Part shown: positions 1-7,690 of the stretch, one piece after another
Numbering within the stretch: the stretch's first letter is position 1
Layout: every line of letters starts with the position of its first letter
Notes under the pieces: generated by a model
Seen by the model: only the letters and a program-made list of their open reading frames with translations
Database searches by the model: none
What the model was told of the DNA's origin: nothing
Translations under genes and position numbers: made by a program
Assembly: GCA_029785615.1 (NCBI GenBank)
Contig: JAFLZH010000001.1
Coordinates: forward strand, 188,629-252,628
Reading direction: 5' to 3'
Length of the DNA stretch: 64,000 nucleotides
Source of the DNA: Nitrososphaerota archaeon
GTDB taxonomy: Archaea; Thermoproteota; Nitrososphaeria; Nitrososphaerales; Gagatemarchaeaceae

Positions 1-182
1 ACGGTGTAGCCGCAGGACTTGCACTTCCAGATGCCTGAAGAGCTCCGGGCGAGCTTCATGCTCGCGCACGACGGGCACTCCCTCGCTTGCTTCAGGGTTC
101 TCCAGACCCTGGCGTACCTCTTCCTGAGGGTGCCGCCGTACTTCGCGCCCAGGCCCTTTAGGCTCTCGTTTGCCTTCGGCAC
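1..182 (-). CDS. rpl37ae: Ribosomal protein L37Ae, 3' part cut by window edge
   Basis: Zinc-ribbon protein of the large ribosomal subunit. Reading the minus strand from a GTG at 182 gives VPKANESLKGLGAKYGG, then CPSC and CKSCGYT zinc-knuckle pairs, the L37Ae pattern. The GTG overlaps the last base of the rrp42 stop codon, so it is the distal gene of the exosome operon. Only about 60 residues are in the window; the rest lies to the left. The start is inferred from the family N-terminus and the tight coupling. Confidence 0.88.
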   Translation of the reverse strand, partial: MPKANESLKGLGAKYGGTLRKRYARVWRTLKQARECPSCASMKLARSSSGIWKCKSCGYT

Positions 183-994
183 TACCTGGTCGCCTCCAGT
201 ATCTGGGCCCTGATCGCCTTGCCGACCTTGATGGAGGTGTCCGCCGCCTGGAGCACCTGCTCCGGGGTGATGGTGCTAGCCTCGCCCTTCTGGCTGGCGC
301 AGATGTTCCCGTCGTCGTCCGTGGTGATGGTGATCCTCATGTCCATTGACCCTTCCTCCTCGGCGCTGGGGTCGACCACCAGCCTGTCGCCTATCCTGGC
401 TACTGTCACCGACACGGGGTTCCTCTCTACAGGGACGGGGATCAGCTCGTCGGTCGTCTCGACCTTGTCGTCCTTGACCACGTACTTCTTCATCTTGGCG
501 GTCCTGAGGGCGGACACCACGGCGTAGCTGGTTGCGTCGAACAGGTTCCCGTCGACGTTCATGACGTTGCAGTCTACGAACACTGCGATGACCGACTTCC
601 CCGGGATCAGGCTGAGCTTGCTCATGTCGACCATCTCAGACTCGCGTATCCCTCTGTCCGTCACCCTCGCCAGCTCGATGGCGTCCTCGCTGGGTGGCCC
701 CGCCTCGGCGTAGGGGGATGACAAGGGGAGTATCTCGGCGTTGACCATCAGTATCCCCTTGTCCGGCGTGTCAGGGAAGGGGATCCCCGTGGCTATCTTC
801 ACCCCTGCTATGACCTGAGTGTTCCCCAGGGTCACCCTGGCCGAGCCGTTGGCCTTCGGAATGACGCCTGTCTCGATCTTCAGCTCCCTGGGCTGGTCGA
901 GGCCCCTCCCGTCGAGACGTTTCCCGTTGGCCAGGAGCTGCACCATCTGCGCCTTCCTGATCGTCTCTACCACATAGTTCTTCTTCATCGACAT
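182..994 (-). CDS. rrp42: Exosome complex component Rrp42 (RNase PH-like, non-catalytic)
   Basis: 270 aa. RNase PH-fold subunit that alternates with Rrp41 in the hexameric ring of the archaeal exosome, which degrades and tails RNA in the cytoplasm. The N-terminus carries the family motif R-LDGRGLDQPRELKIE near residues 25-40, and the body matches Rrp42 (for example GSARVTLGNTQVIAGVK and DCNVMNVDGNLFDATSYA). Rrp42 is known to shape the ring and RNA path, while Rrp41 holds the active site. The ATG at 994 follows the rrp41 stop codon directly, so the two are translationally coupled. Length is normal for the family. Confidence 0.95.
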   Translation of the reverse strand: MSMKKNYVVETIRKAQMVQLLANGKRLDGRGLDQPRELKIETGVIPKANGSARVTLGNTQVIAGVKIATGIPFPDTPDKGILMVNAEILPLSSPYAEAGPPSEDAIELARVTDRGIRESEMVDMSKLSLIPGKSVIAVFVDCNVMNVDGNLFDATSYAVVSALRTAKMKKYVVKDDKVETTDELIPVPVERNPVSVTVARIGDRLVVDPSAEEEGSMDMRITITTDDDGNICASQKGEASTITPEQVLQAADTSIKVGKAIRAQILEATR

Positions 995-1750
995 CTACTC
1001 GGCCGCCTCCTCTACTTCGGTCGACTGCGCTTCGCCGCCGAAGAACCTCGTCGTCAGAGCTTCCCTCTGCATCTGGTAGATCTCCTTCCCCTTCTCGATG
1101 GCAAGCTCGAATGCCTTCTGGAAGTTCTCCCGCGTGTAGACCCCGTCCACCTGGAGGAGCCCCACCTGGCCGAGGTTCGGCATTATGGCCACGGGCATGT
1201 CTCCATTCCCTTCCTTATCCTCGGTGTCGTCGAGGTCAGAGACCACCTGCTCTCCGATGAGGCCGCAGGAGCACCCGACCACGAGGTCGCGCATGTTGAT
1301 CCCCGCGTCAGCCAGGGCCAGCGACGCCGCCGTGATTCCGGCGACCCTCGACCCTCCGTCCGACTGGAGCACCTCGACCCACACCTCGATGGCAGTCCTC
1401 GGGTAGTCTTCCACTATCACCGCCGGCACCAGCGCCTCCCTGATCACCTTCGAGATTTCAATCTCCCTCCTCGACGGCGCCGGGTTCTTCCTCTCGTCAA
1501 CGGAGAAGGGGGCCATGTGGTACCTGCACCTCAGCAGCGCCCTGTCCGGGAGCACCTGGTGCTTGGGGTGCACCTCCTTCGGCCCGTACACCGCGGCCAT
1601 GATCTTGTTCTTCCCCCACTCGATGTAGGCTGACCCGTCGGCGTTCTTCATTATGCCCACCTGCAGCTTTATGGGCCTGAGCTCGTTCCACTTCCTCCCG
1701 TCGAGCCGGATCCCGTGCTCGTCTATGAGCTTCTTCTTAGTTCCCGCCAA
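995..1750 (-). CDS. rrp41: Exosome complex component Rrp41 (catalytic RNase PH subunit)
   Basis: 251 aa. Phosphorolytic 3'-5' exoribonuclease subunit of the archaeal exosome. Visible features are the N-terminal RLDGRKWNELRPIK, GSAYIEWGKNKIMAAVYGP, and the active-site region with SDGGSRVAGITAASLALADAG. The TTG start at 1750 overlaps the end of rrp4 by 14 bases, and its stop abuts the rrp42 start, so Rrp4-Rrp41-Rrp42 are made as a unit. The acidic C-terminal tail is typical of archaeal Rrp41. Confidence 0.95.
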   Translation of the reverse strand: MAGTKKKLIDEHGIRLDGRKWNELRPIKLQVGIMKNADGSAYIEWGKNKIMAAVYGPKEVHPKHQVLPDRALLRCRYHMAPFSVDERKNPAPSRREIEISKVIREALVPAVIVEDYPRTAIEVWVEVLQSDGGSRVAGITAASLALADAGINMRDLVVGCSCGLIGEQVVSDLDDTEDKEGNGDMPVAIMPNLGQVGLLQVDGVYTRENFQKAFELAIEKGKEIYQMQREALTTRFFGGEAQSTEVEEAAE

Positions 1751-2423
1751 CTGCGCTCCCTCCCAGAGCCTCCTCCACCTTCGACATCAGATCCGGCGCG
1801 TGGGTCTCCTCCTCCACGAGCATGATGGCCTTCACTGCTTTCATGATGCCTTCAGGGCTCCCGTCCACGACCACCACTCCGTTCTGGCCCACCCTGACGT
1901 CGCACCCCGTCCTCTCGCTGATTAGGTTGATCATCGCACCTCTTCTCCCGATTACTCGGGGGACCTTCGTTGGTGATATCTTAACGATTTCCCCTGACTC
2001 TATCTTCCCGTAGCCCTGGCCCCTGATGCTCAGCTGAGGGTCCCTGGACCTCTCGGAGGTCTCTATCCTTGTCCCGATGATGTCGCCCACCCTGAACTTG
2101 CTCGACAGGTCGTGGGTCGCGGGGGAGAAGTCCCTCCCGAAGACGAATGAGGCGGGGAGGAATCCGTCGAAGCACGAGTTGATGTCCACCACCCACCCGA
2201 ACCCGTTGATGTCCACCACCTTGCCTATCACCTCGTCGTCGGTGTGCGGGAGGTAAGGCCCGGTGAGGGGGTTGAGCTTGATCTCGTCCCTCAGCACCTC
2301 TGCGACCCCCACCCTGAGGGCCACATACTCGTCTCCGTGCTTCTCGATGTAACTCCCGTAGCGGTAGTTCCCCTTGGCTACGACGTCTCCCGGGATTACC
2401 TGTTTCCTTTGTATCATTGGCAT
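1737..2423 (-). CDS. rrp4: Exosome RNA-binding cap protein Rrp4
   Basis: 228 aa. Cap subunit that binds RNA and feeds it into the Rrp41/Rrp42 ring. It has an N-terminal domain starting QRKQVIPGDVVAKGNYRYG, a central S1 domain (VIGKVVDINGFGWVVDINS through VGDIIGTRIET) and a C-terminal KH domain (SPTKVPRVIGRRGAMINLI, with the GRRG loop). The ATG at 2423 lies two bases after the SBDS stop. The C-terminus overlaps the start of rrp41. Confidence 0.95.
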   Translation of the reverse strand: MPMIQRKQVIPGDVVAKGNYRYGSYIEKHGDEYVALRVGVAEVLRDEIKLNPLTGPYLPHTDDEVIGKVVDINGFGWVVDINSCFDGFLPASFVFGRDFSPATHDLSSKFRVGDIIGTRIETSERSRDPQLSIRGQGYGKIESGEIVKISPTKVPRVIGRRGAMINLISERTGCDVRVGQNGVVVVDGSPEGIMKAVKAIMLVEEETHAPDLMSKVEEALGGSAVGGN

Positions 2424-2425
2424 CT

Positions 2426-3166
2426 CTATTTCACCACTGTGACCTGAGCGGCCCCCTTCGTGGTCGAGCCGAGGCGGTCCAGCAGGCCGGGCTGTCCGCC
2501 GGCGGGTATTTCTACTATTGCGGAGAGCGTCCCGTCGGCCAGCCAGTCCTCCTTGACTATCTCGCCGTAGTTCTTCATGACCCCGATGGCCTGGCCGGTG
2601 TACTGGGCAGCCACCTTCACCTGTAGCCTGACCTTCTCCGACTTCAGCGGAAGTATGGTCCTCAATGCGTCCACCACAGTCTTCATCTGCTCGTTGGCGT
2701 CCTGGAACGGGTCAACCGACACCCGGGCCTCCAGCATAGCCTGGTCTATCCTCGTCGGGGGGTGCGGGAGCATTGTCCTCGGGTCGACGAAGTTCTTCGA
2801 GATGGCCGCTATTATCGCCCGCCTCTTCTCTTCCGTGAGCTTCTTCCTCTGTTCCTGGGTAAGGTTCAGCTCCCCTCTCTTCAATATCTCGAGGGCAGCC
2901 TTCGCATGGTCGTCGGTCCCGAAGTGGAGCTTCAGCTTCTCGCTGCTGGCCCTGAGTCCCTTCCTCGAGTCCGAGTAGACCTCGTCCACTGCAATCACGG
3001 TAGAAGGCTCGACGTTCCTCCCCTGCTTGAACGACAGGGCCGAGTCAGGATTGACCAGTATCTCGTAGTGTTCCCCTCCGACGACGAGCTTGACCGTGGT
3101 GAACTTTGAGGATTCGTGGGTCCTCGGCTTGAAGTCTCCGCCGCTCCGACCGAAGGATCCGCTCAT
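2426..3166 (-). CDS. sbds: SBDS-family ribosome maturation protein
   Basis: 246 aa. Archaeal homologue of the Shwachman-Bodian-Diamond protein, which helps release the anti-association factor aIF6 from the 50S subunit. The N-terminal SBDS domain is recognised by VKLVVGGEHYEILVNPDSALSFK, followed by helices with LTEEKRRAIIAAISKNFVDPRT and a C-terminal ferredoxin-like domain ending VEIPAGGQPGLLDRLG. It sits between psmA and rrp4, an order widely conserved in archaea and linking ribosome maturation, RNA decay and proteolysis. Spacing to psmA is 15 bases. Confidence 0.94.
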   Translation of the reverse strand: MSGSFGRSGGDFKPRTHESSKFTTVKLVVGGEHYEILVNPDSALSFKQGRNVEPSTVIAVDEVYSDSRKGLRASSEKLKLHFGTDDHAKAALEILKRGELNLTQEQRKKLTEEKRRAIIAAISKNFVDPRTMLPHPPTRIDQAMLEARVSVDPFQDANEQMKTVVDALRTILPLKSEKVRLQVKVAAQYTGQAIGVMKNYGEIVKEDWLADGTLSAIVEIPAGGQPGLLDRLGSTTKGAAQVTVVK

Positions 3167-3181
3167 CTGAGCCGACGCTAC

Positions 3182-3928
3182 TCAGGAGCTCTTGGCCGGA
3201 GGCTTGTCTGACTTCGTCTTGGCACTAGAAGCGCTCTTACCTATCTCCGCCTCAGCGAGGCGCCTCCACTTCTTGGTCCCAGCCTCCACGACGGCGACCT
3301 TGATGTGCGATGTCCCGCTCTTGTCCTCGCTCACGAGATAGATGCACTCGATGGCCAGCGTGACAGCCCCCTCAAGGTTCAGGTCCGACGAGTAGTTCTT
3401 CTCCAGGTAGTCGTTCACCTGGTCGCTCCCCTGCCCTATGGCGATGGCATGGAACCCTGAATACGTCCCCGTCGGATCGGCGAGGTAGACCACCGGCCCC
3501 GCTTCGTCGACCCCCGCTATGATGAGGGAGACACCGAATGGCCTAACGCCGGCGTACTGCGTGTACTGCTGGTTCATGTCAGCGATGCGCTTGGCTATGG
3601 CTTCGACGTCGACCGGCTCGTCGTAGATCAGCCTGTTGCTCTGCGCCAGGACCCGGGCGTTGTCCACCTGTATCCTCGCGTCAGGGATGTAGCCGGCCCC
3701 GACCGCACCGACGTGGTCGTCGATCTGGAACATCTTGATGACCGACTCTGCGCTCTGGAGCTTCCTCTGCTTCTCTTCCACAGCCAGCACGACTCCGTGC
3801 TTGGTTTGGACGCCCACCGCCAGGTTCCCTCTCCTGACCGTCTCCAGCGCGTACTCCACCTGGTACAGCCTACCGTCGGGCGAGAATATGGTGATCGCCC
3901 TGTCGTATCCTGCCGAAGGTGCAAACAT
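3182..3928 (-). CDS. psmA: Proteasome alpha subunit
   Basis: 248 aa. Forms the outer heptameric rings of the 20S proteasome and gates substrate entry. The N-terminal gate segment with GYDRAITIFSPDGRLYQVEY and the YALETVRRGNLAVGV helix are diagnostic. The C-terminal 25 residues are Lys/Ser-rich and end in KSS rather than a clear HbYX-type tail. It is the first gene of the operon that continues through SBDS, Rrp4, Rrp41, Rrp42 and L37Ae. The ATG at 3928 has a GGAG about 12 bases upstream. Confidence 0.96.
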   Translation of the reverse strand: MFAPSAGYDRAITIFSPDGRLYQVEYALETVRRGNLAVGVQTKHGVVLAVEEKQRKLQSAESVIKMFQIDDHVGAVGAGYIPDARIQVDNARVLAQSNRLIYDEPVDVEAIAKRIADMNQQYTQYAGVRPFGVSLIIAGVDEAGPVVYLADPTGTYSGFHAIAIGQGSDQVNDYLEKNYSSDLNLEGAVTLAIECIYLVSEDKSGTSHIKVAVVEAGTKKWRRLAEAEIGKSASSAKTKSDKPPAKSS

Positions 3929-3966
3929 TTTCTTGCCTTGCTCCTTTTTGCCAACGAATTCCTTGG

Positions 3967-3976
3967 CCTTTTAAAC
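3967..3976 (-). promoter_or_regulatory. TATA box of the psmA-exosome operon
   Basis: Minus-strand GTTTAAAAGG, about 43 bases before the psmA ATG. A start about 26 bases downstream would leave a short leader carrying the GGAG motif. It is the only AT-rich stretch between psmA and the divergent gene. Confidence 0.6.
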
Positions 3977-4038
3977 TGTTCTGAGGTTCTTGCTGTTTCC
4001 GTGAAAGTTCTTATCTTGAAGACACTCCTTGATTCGCA

Positions 4039-4626
4039 TTGGCCAAGGTCCTCGTGGTGAACAACTACCCTGCCAGGGACCGCGCCGGGGCCCTGGAAAA
4101 GTGCCTGGCGGGGAACGGCGCCGATGTGGCCGCCGTCGAGTGGGGTGAGGCGTCGGCCGCCAGGTTCGACTCCTTCGACGGCGTCGCTCTGAGCGGCTCC
4201 CCCGAGATGATGACAGACACCCGGACCAAGGACAAGTTCCAGGCCGAGGCCCAGGCGGTGCTTGACGCCCGCGTCCCCATCCTCGGCATCTGCTTCGGCC
4301 ACCAACTCATGGCCCACGCCTTCGGCGCCGAGGTGGTGAAAGACAAGAGGCACGTCCTCGAGATGGTGAAGACAACGGTCCTGGCCGACGACCCGCTGTT
4401 CGGTGGGCTCCCGAGGTCCCTCACCCTCCTGGAGTCGAGGTACGAGGTGGTGAAGTCGGTCCCGGACGGGTTCACCCTCCTGGCCAGAAGCGAGACCAGC
4501 GCCATCGCGGCCATGAAGCACAGGACCCGCGCCCTCTACGGTGTCCAGTTCCACCCGGAGCGGTACACTCAGGCTAATCCTGACGGGGATAGGGTGGTGG
4601 CCAACTTCCTCGGCCTCCTGAAGTAG
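4039..4626 (+). CDS. Class I glutamine amidotransferase
   Basis: 195 aa. Triad-type glutaminase domain that releases ammonia from glutamine. The nucleophile elbow GICFGHQLMAHAFG holds the catalytic Cys, and VQFHPERY supplies the His-x-Glu pair near the C-terminus; the oxyanion region is ALSGSPEMM. It resembles the GuaA amidotransferase subunit and stand-alone GATase1 proteins. No synthetase partner is adjacent, so the acceptor is unknown. The start is TTG at 4039, with no upstream room before psmA's divergent promoter. A JAMM gene follows after 9 bases. Confidence 0.85.
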   Translation: MAKVLVVNNYPARDRAGALEKCLAGNGADVAAVEWGEASAARFDSFDGVALSGSPEMMTDTRTKDKFQAEAQAVLDARVPILGICFGHQLMAHAFGAEVVKDKRHVLEMVKTTVLADDPLFGGLPRSLTLLESRYEVVKSVPDGFTLLARSETSAIAAMKHRTRALYGVQFHPERYTQANPDGDRVVANFLGLLK

Positions 4627-4635
4627 GCGGGCGGG

Positions 4636-5055
4636 ATGGTCCTAGAGAAGGTCATCTTCCAGAAGCAGGTGGTGGACAGCCTGTTCAGCTACTCAGCCAT
4701 GGCCTACCCCAACGAGGGGATCCTCCTCCTCAGGGGCAAGTCGAAGAAAGGGGTGGTAGAGGTGACCGGGGTGGTGATCCCGCCCCTCGCCAGCCACGGG
4801 GCCGCGTTCTCGTCGTTCAGCTGGTGGATGCTCCCGGTAGACTTCTCCTACGTCGGGGTCGCCCACTCCCACCCCTCTGGGAACCACAGGCCTTCCCACC
4901 AGGACCTGCTCCACGCCACCGGGAAGCTCATGGTGATAATGGGGTACCCATATGCCACGGTCGACAACCTCGGAGTCTATGACCACAACGGGAACAGAAT
5001 CCCGTTCGAAGTGAAGGAGTCGGCGCCCGCCAAGGACCCCTTCGACGCTGACTGA
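4636..5055 (+). CDS. JAMM/MPN+ metalloprotease (Mov34 family)
   Basis: 139 aa. Stand-alone JAMM-domain isopeptidase. The zinc motif is complete: a Glu in YPNEGILLL near residue 22, then HSHPSGN and, with HxH-x10-D spacing, the Asp of SHQDLL. Family members remove ubiquitin-like modifiers (SAMPs or archaeal ubiquitin) from proteins. The GTG/ATG region at 4636 follows the amidotransferase stop by nine bases, so they are probably co-transcribed. The divergent proteasome operon next door fits a role in modifier recycling, but that is inference. Confidence 0.85.
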   Translation: MVLEKVIFQKQVVDSLFSYSAMAYPNEGILLLRGKSKKGVVEVTGVVIPPLASHGAAFSSFSWWMLPVDFSYVGVAHSHPSGNHRPSHQDLLHATGKLMVIMGYPYATVDNLGVYDHNGNRIPFEVKESAPAKDPFDAD

Positions 5056-5102
5056 ATAGCCACATTCCCTGGGAGGCGGAGGCGGCCCAGCTTGAGCTCC
5101 GG

Positions 5103-5258
5103 GTGGTCCTTTCGGGTCTTTTCTTGCGCATCGGGAGTCTGTTACACGATGTGGCCCGCATGGCGGCGGCCGATGGCCTCAAGGCAATTGATCTGCTTCA
5201 TGACCTCAAGCCTGACGTTCCAGCCTCCATCGAAGTATCCTGTGGCTGGGCTCAATGA
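5103..5258 (+). CDS. Possible small helical protein (51 aa)
   Basis: Not recognised. A GTG-started frame reads with plausible amino acid use (LFLRIGSLLHDVARMAA, then AIDLLHDLKPDVP). The open frame extends upstream to 5052 without a standard start codon. It lies just after the JAMM gene and could be its downstream partner or a remnant. No RBS or TATA box supports it clearly, so it may be chance. Confidence 0.3.
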   Translation: MVLSGLFLRIGSLLHDVARMAAADGLKAIDLLHDLKPDVPASIEVSCGWAQ

Positions 5259-5360
5259 GATGCATGGGTGGGGGGGGATGGGCTGGCTACAGCCATGGTT
5301 CACCCCTCATGCCATGGGCGCCACAACTAACGGCCCAAGCCATGCTGCATGAGGCGTTAA

Positions 5361-5370
5361 TGCTTATATC
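5361..5370 (+). promoter_or_regulatory. TATA box of the 59-aa protein gene
   Basis: TGCTTATATC centred about 28 bases before the ATG at 5394, the spacing expected for a nearly leaderless archaeal transcript. A GGGAGGGG run lies between box and start. Confidence 0.55.
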
Positions 5371-5393
5371 GTCTCAGGGAGGGGTACTCTCTC

Positions 5394-5573
5394 ATGTCGC
5401 AGTACACGAAGGGTCAGTCCTGGGGTGCTCTGAAGAAGGCCTGGCGCGGCTACAAGGTCGCCAAGGTCCAGAACAACGCCGCTGACATGAAGAAGTACGC
5501 CGAGCGCATCAGGACGCTCCAAGGCGAGCTCGGGCTCGTCAAGGCGAAGTTCCCTGAGCTAGGTCTCACCTGA
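5394..5573 (+). CDS. Small basic protein, 59 aa, unknown function
   Basis: Reads MSQYTKGQSWGALKKAWRGY at the start and ends KAKFPELGLT. Rich in Lys/Arg, with an amphipathic helix (residues 8-25) and a second charged helix (residues 30-50). Its own TATA box, strong GGGAGGGG before the ATG, and GC-rich third positions make it a convincing gene although very short. A nucleic-acid-binding or ribosome-associated role would suit its charge, but nothing shows it directly. Confidence 0.72.
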   Translation: MSQYTKGQSWGALKKAWRGYKVAKVQNNAADMKKYAERIRTLQGELGLVKAKFPELGLT

Positions 5574-5591
5574 GACCTGACTCTTCCTATT

Positions 5592-5972
5592 TTATCTCGC
5601 CAAGTCAGCGTGGTTCGTTATTATCTGGTTTCTCAGGTCCTGTGCCTGCTGGAGGGTGAAATCCGGCTCGGCAGAGACCAGCACCAGCTTGTCCCCGAGG
5701 TAGAACGTCATGATGTTCAGCCTCTCCCTCTTGTTGAAAGTGTACTGGTTCTTCCCGAAGTAGCGGTCCCAGGTCCTGTCGTTATTGATCTGTATGGTTA
5801 TGCCCGCGATGAGCCTGATGTCCTCGCTCTGGGGCTCCAGCGAGGGGATTCCCTTCCTCATCCCTCCGGCGACATGCCTCCCGCTCTGGTCCAGAATCTG
5901 GGCCGACCTCAACCTTCGGTCGAACTTGAAGATCTCGGTTATGATTTTGTCCCACTGTATCTGCAGCATCAC
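5592..5972 (-). CDS. Roadblock-like / DUF6659-type protein
   Basis: 126 aa. The pattern RSAQILDQSGRHVAGGMRKG followed by DIRLIAGITIQI and NIMTFYLGDKLVLVSAEPD resembles small archaeal proteins with a profilin/roadblock-like fold (the DUF6659 type common in Thaumarchaeota). That assignment rests on my recall of the motif. No catalytic residues are obvious, and such proteins are often sensor or adaptor domains. It converges on the 59-aa gene with 18 bases between stops. Confidence 0.7.
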   Translation of the reverse strand: MMLQIQWDKIITEIFKFDRRLRSAQILDQSGRHVAGGMRKGIPSLEPQSEDIRLIAGITIQINNDRTWDRYFGKNQYTFNKRERLNIMTFYLGDKLVLVSAEPDFTLQQAQDLRNQIITNHADLAR

Positions 5973-6015
5973 GTCTCACGCGACACGCGCTGAGATATAA
6001 GCGAGACCCCTGGAA

Positions 6016-6594
6016 TCAAGGTCGCGGGAGGGCGTCGAGGATCTCCTGGGTCTTCCTGACCCTGCCTATCCTCTTCAGGACGAACTCCACCGCGTTCCTG
6101 TGGGCGTCGGCCGAGCGGTCGGACATGGCGTCCTCGGCGAACAACTGCTGAAAGCCGTACTCGTAGGCGAACCTCGCCGTGCTCTCGACACCGTACGTGG
6201 TCGCTATGCCACAGAGGACTATGGAGTCCGTGCTTCCCCGCCTGAGCCTCAGCTCGAGGTCCGTGCCGTAGAACGCCCCCCACTGGCGCTTCGTGATCAC
6301 CACGTCGGAGGGGGCGGGCCCGAGCTCGGGGACGATGTCTGCCCAGTCTGGTGGCATCTCTCCTCTGGACGGGAAGGATGTGTCGGACAACACGCTAAGG
6401 GAGGTCCCCCTGGACTGCGACACGCGGACAAGGTATACCGGCATGCCGCGCTCCCTGAATGCGCCAGCCAGCAGGGCCGCGTTGGCTACCACCGTACTGG
6501 TGGGGTTGGGCTGGGCGTCCATGGACGTTATCCCCTTCTGCAGGTCGATGACGACGAGGGCCGTCTTCGCCCCGTCGATAGCAAGGCTGCTCAC
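6016..6594 (-). CDS. Isochorismatase-fold hydrolase lacking the catalytic Cys
   Basis: 192 aa from a GTG at 6594. The fold is clear: TALVVIDLQKGI with the Asp, ITKRQWGAFYGTDLE with the Lys, and GIATTYGVESTARFAYEYGF. In nicotinamidase-type enzymes the position after the TT-Tyr is Cys, but here it is Gly (TYGVEST), as in E. coli YecD and in vinyl-ether isochorismatases that use the Asp. Substrate is unknown. A longer frame to 6699 adds about 35 basic residues and would put its start six bases from the divergent DoxX start, so I prefer the GTG. Confidence 0.8.
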   Translation of the reverse strand: MSSLAIDGAKTALVVIDLQKGITSMDAQPNPTSTVVANAALLAGAFRERGMPVYLVRVSQSRGTSLSVLSDTSFPSRGEMPPDWADIVPELGPAPSDVVITKRQWGAFYGTDLELRLRRGSTDSIVLCGIATTYGVESTARFAYEYGFQQLFAEDAMSDRSADAHRNAVEFVLKRIGRVRKTQEILDALPRP

Positions 6595-6705
6595 GCACCC
6601 GCTCCCTGCCCTGGCCGCTTTAGGCGTTCGCGCCCGCTGCCAAGCCCGCCGGAGGCCTGCATCAGTCAACTTCTTTAACCAGTATTTCTTGGCTACCACA
6701 TCAAC

Positions 6706-7119
6706 TTGTCCGCTCTAATCAGCCCCGACTACACATCGCTAATCCTCAGGGTCGCAGTGGGCGCAGCTATGGTGGCCCACGGACTGCCCAAGGTGAAGGG
6801 GGGCTGGGGGAAGCAGTCGGGGGATTGGGTAGCCACCATGGGGGTCCCAGCGGCGGCGGCGAGGCTTGTGACCCTGCTTGAGTTCTTCGGGGGCATCTTC
6901 CTGATTGTGGGCCTCCTGGTCCCGGTGGTCGCTGCGTTCTTCGCCATCCAGTTCGCTGCCATCATCCTCATGAAGTCCAGCAAGATGAAGGCGGGGTTCA
7001 TGGGGGCTGGGGGGAAGCCTGGGTTCGAGCTCGACTTCGTCTACCTCGTGCTTTCGGTCGCCATCCTCCTGATCGGGTCCGGGGCGTTCTCCCTGGACGC
7101 GCTGCTGGGCATCCTGTAG
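6706..7119 (+). CDS. DoxX-family membrane protein
   Basis: 137 aa with four predicted membrane helices (residues about 8-27, 47-68, 72-90 and 112-132). The early RVAVGAAMVAHGLPKVKGG and LEFFGGIFLIVGLLVP are typical of DoxX. Family members are linked to quinone or thiosulfate redox chemistry or to membrane redox homeostasis. The TTG start at 6706 sits about 28 bases after a CTTTAA box at 6673-6678, consistent with a leaderless transcript. Confidence 0.82.
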   Translation: MSALISPDYTSLILRVAVGAAMVAHGLPKVKGGWGKQSGDWVATMGVPAAAARLVTLLEFFGGIFLIVGLLVPVVAAFFAIQFAAIILMKSSKMKAGFMGAGGKPGFELDFVYLVLSVAILLIGSGAFSLDALLGIL

Positions 7120-7195
7120 GCCTCCCGACGGCCGAATTTGGTCGAATCATCGTTACGGACTTGTTGATACTGTTTGACTCAGGCGGTGAAGAGCC

Positions 7196-7627
7196 ATGAT
7201 AGGGCGTATCATCAGTATGGTCCCAGAAATAGCCACCATCTTGCTTGGTACCTGCGTGGGCGCGGTCGCCGTAGTCTACGCGGGGACGAAGGGCTACCTC
7301 GGACACCGGAAGACTAGGGCAGCGCCGTCACCATCGACAACCACAAGCGCAATCACAACCGCGACGGAGCAGGCCAAGGAAGTCCCAACCGCGGAGACGC
7401 CGGTCGCGGCAGAGCCTGCACCATCCCCTTCACCAGCTCCAGCGCCAGCGCGCTATGAGTCGGTACAGCCAGCGCCAGCGCCGGTCACCTACTCCGCTCC
7501 GTCATCGACTTCGTTCGCGGCTCCGACGCTCGCGAAGAAGCCGACGCGGACATACAGGCGCAGGACGGCCCCGGTACGGGGCGCCTCCGGTGTCAAGAAG
7601 ACCCTCGCCAAGCCCAAGAAGCGCTAG
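7196..7627 (+). CDS. Membrane-anchored Pro/Ala-rich protein with basic tail
   Basis: 143 aa, not assigned to a family. One N-terminal membrane helix (residues about 8-30), then a low-complexity linker rich in Pro, Ala, Ser and Thr (residues 40-110), then an Arg/Lys-rich C-terminus with TRTYRRRTAPVRG and TLAKPKKR. The layout suggests a membrane-tethered, possibly nucleic-acid- or polyanion-binding tail. ATG at 7196 preceded by GGTGAAG. Confidence 0.6.
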   Translation: MIGRIISMVPEIATILLGTCVGAVAVVYAGTKGYLGHRKTRAAPSPSTTTSAITTATEQAKEVPTAETPVAAEPAPSPSPAPAPARYESVQPAPAPVTYSAPSSTSFAAPTLAKKPTRTYRRRTAPVRGASGVKKTLAKPKKR

Positions 7628-7649
7628 GCAAGAAACACGAAGCGAGAGC

Positions 7650-7667
7650 GTGGGTTCATAAACCCAC
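7650..7667. repeat. Perfect 7-bp inverted repeat before endonuclease IV
   Basis: GTGGGTT-cata-AACCCAC. It lies 23 bases after the stop of the upstream gene and 24 bases before the nfo TTG, and its loop overlaps the best TATA candidate (TTCATAAA). It could be an operator for nfo or a terminator hairpin for the upstream gene; no T-run follows. Confidence 0.5.
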
Positions 7668-7690
7668 ACTCCGCCCTCTTTTGAAGCACA

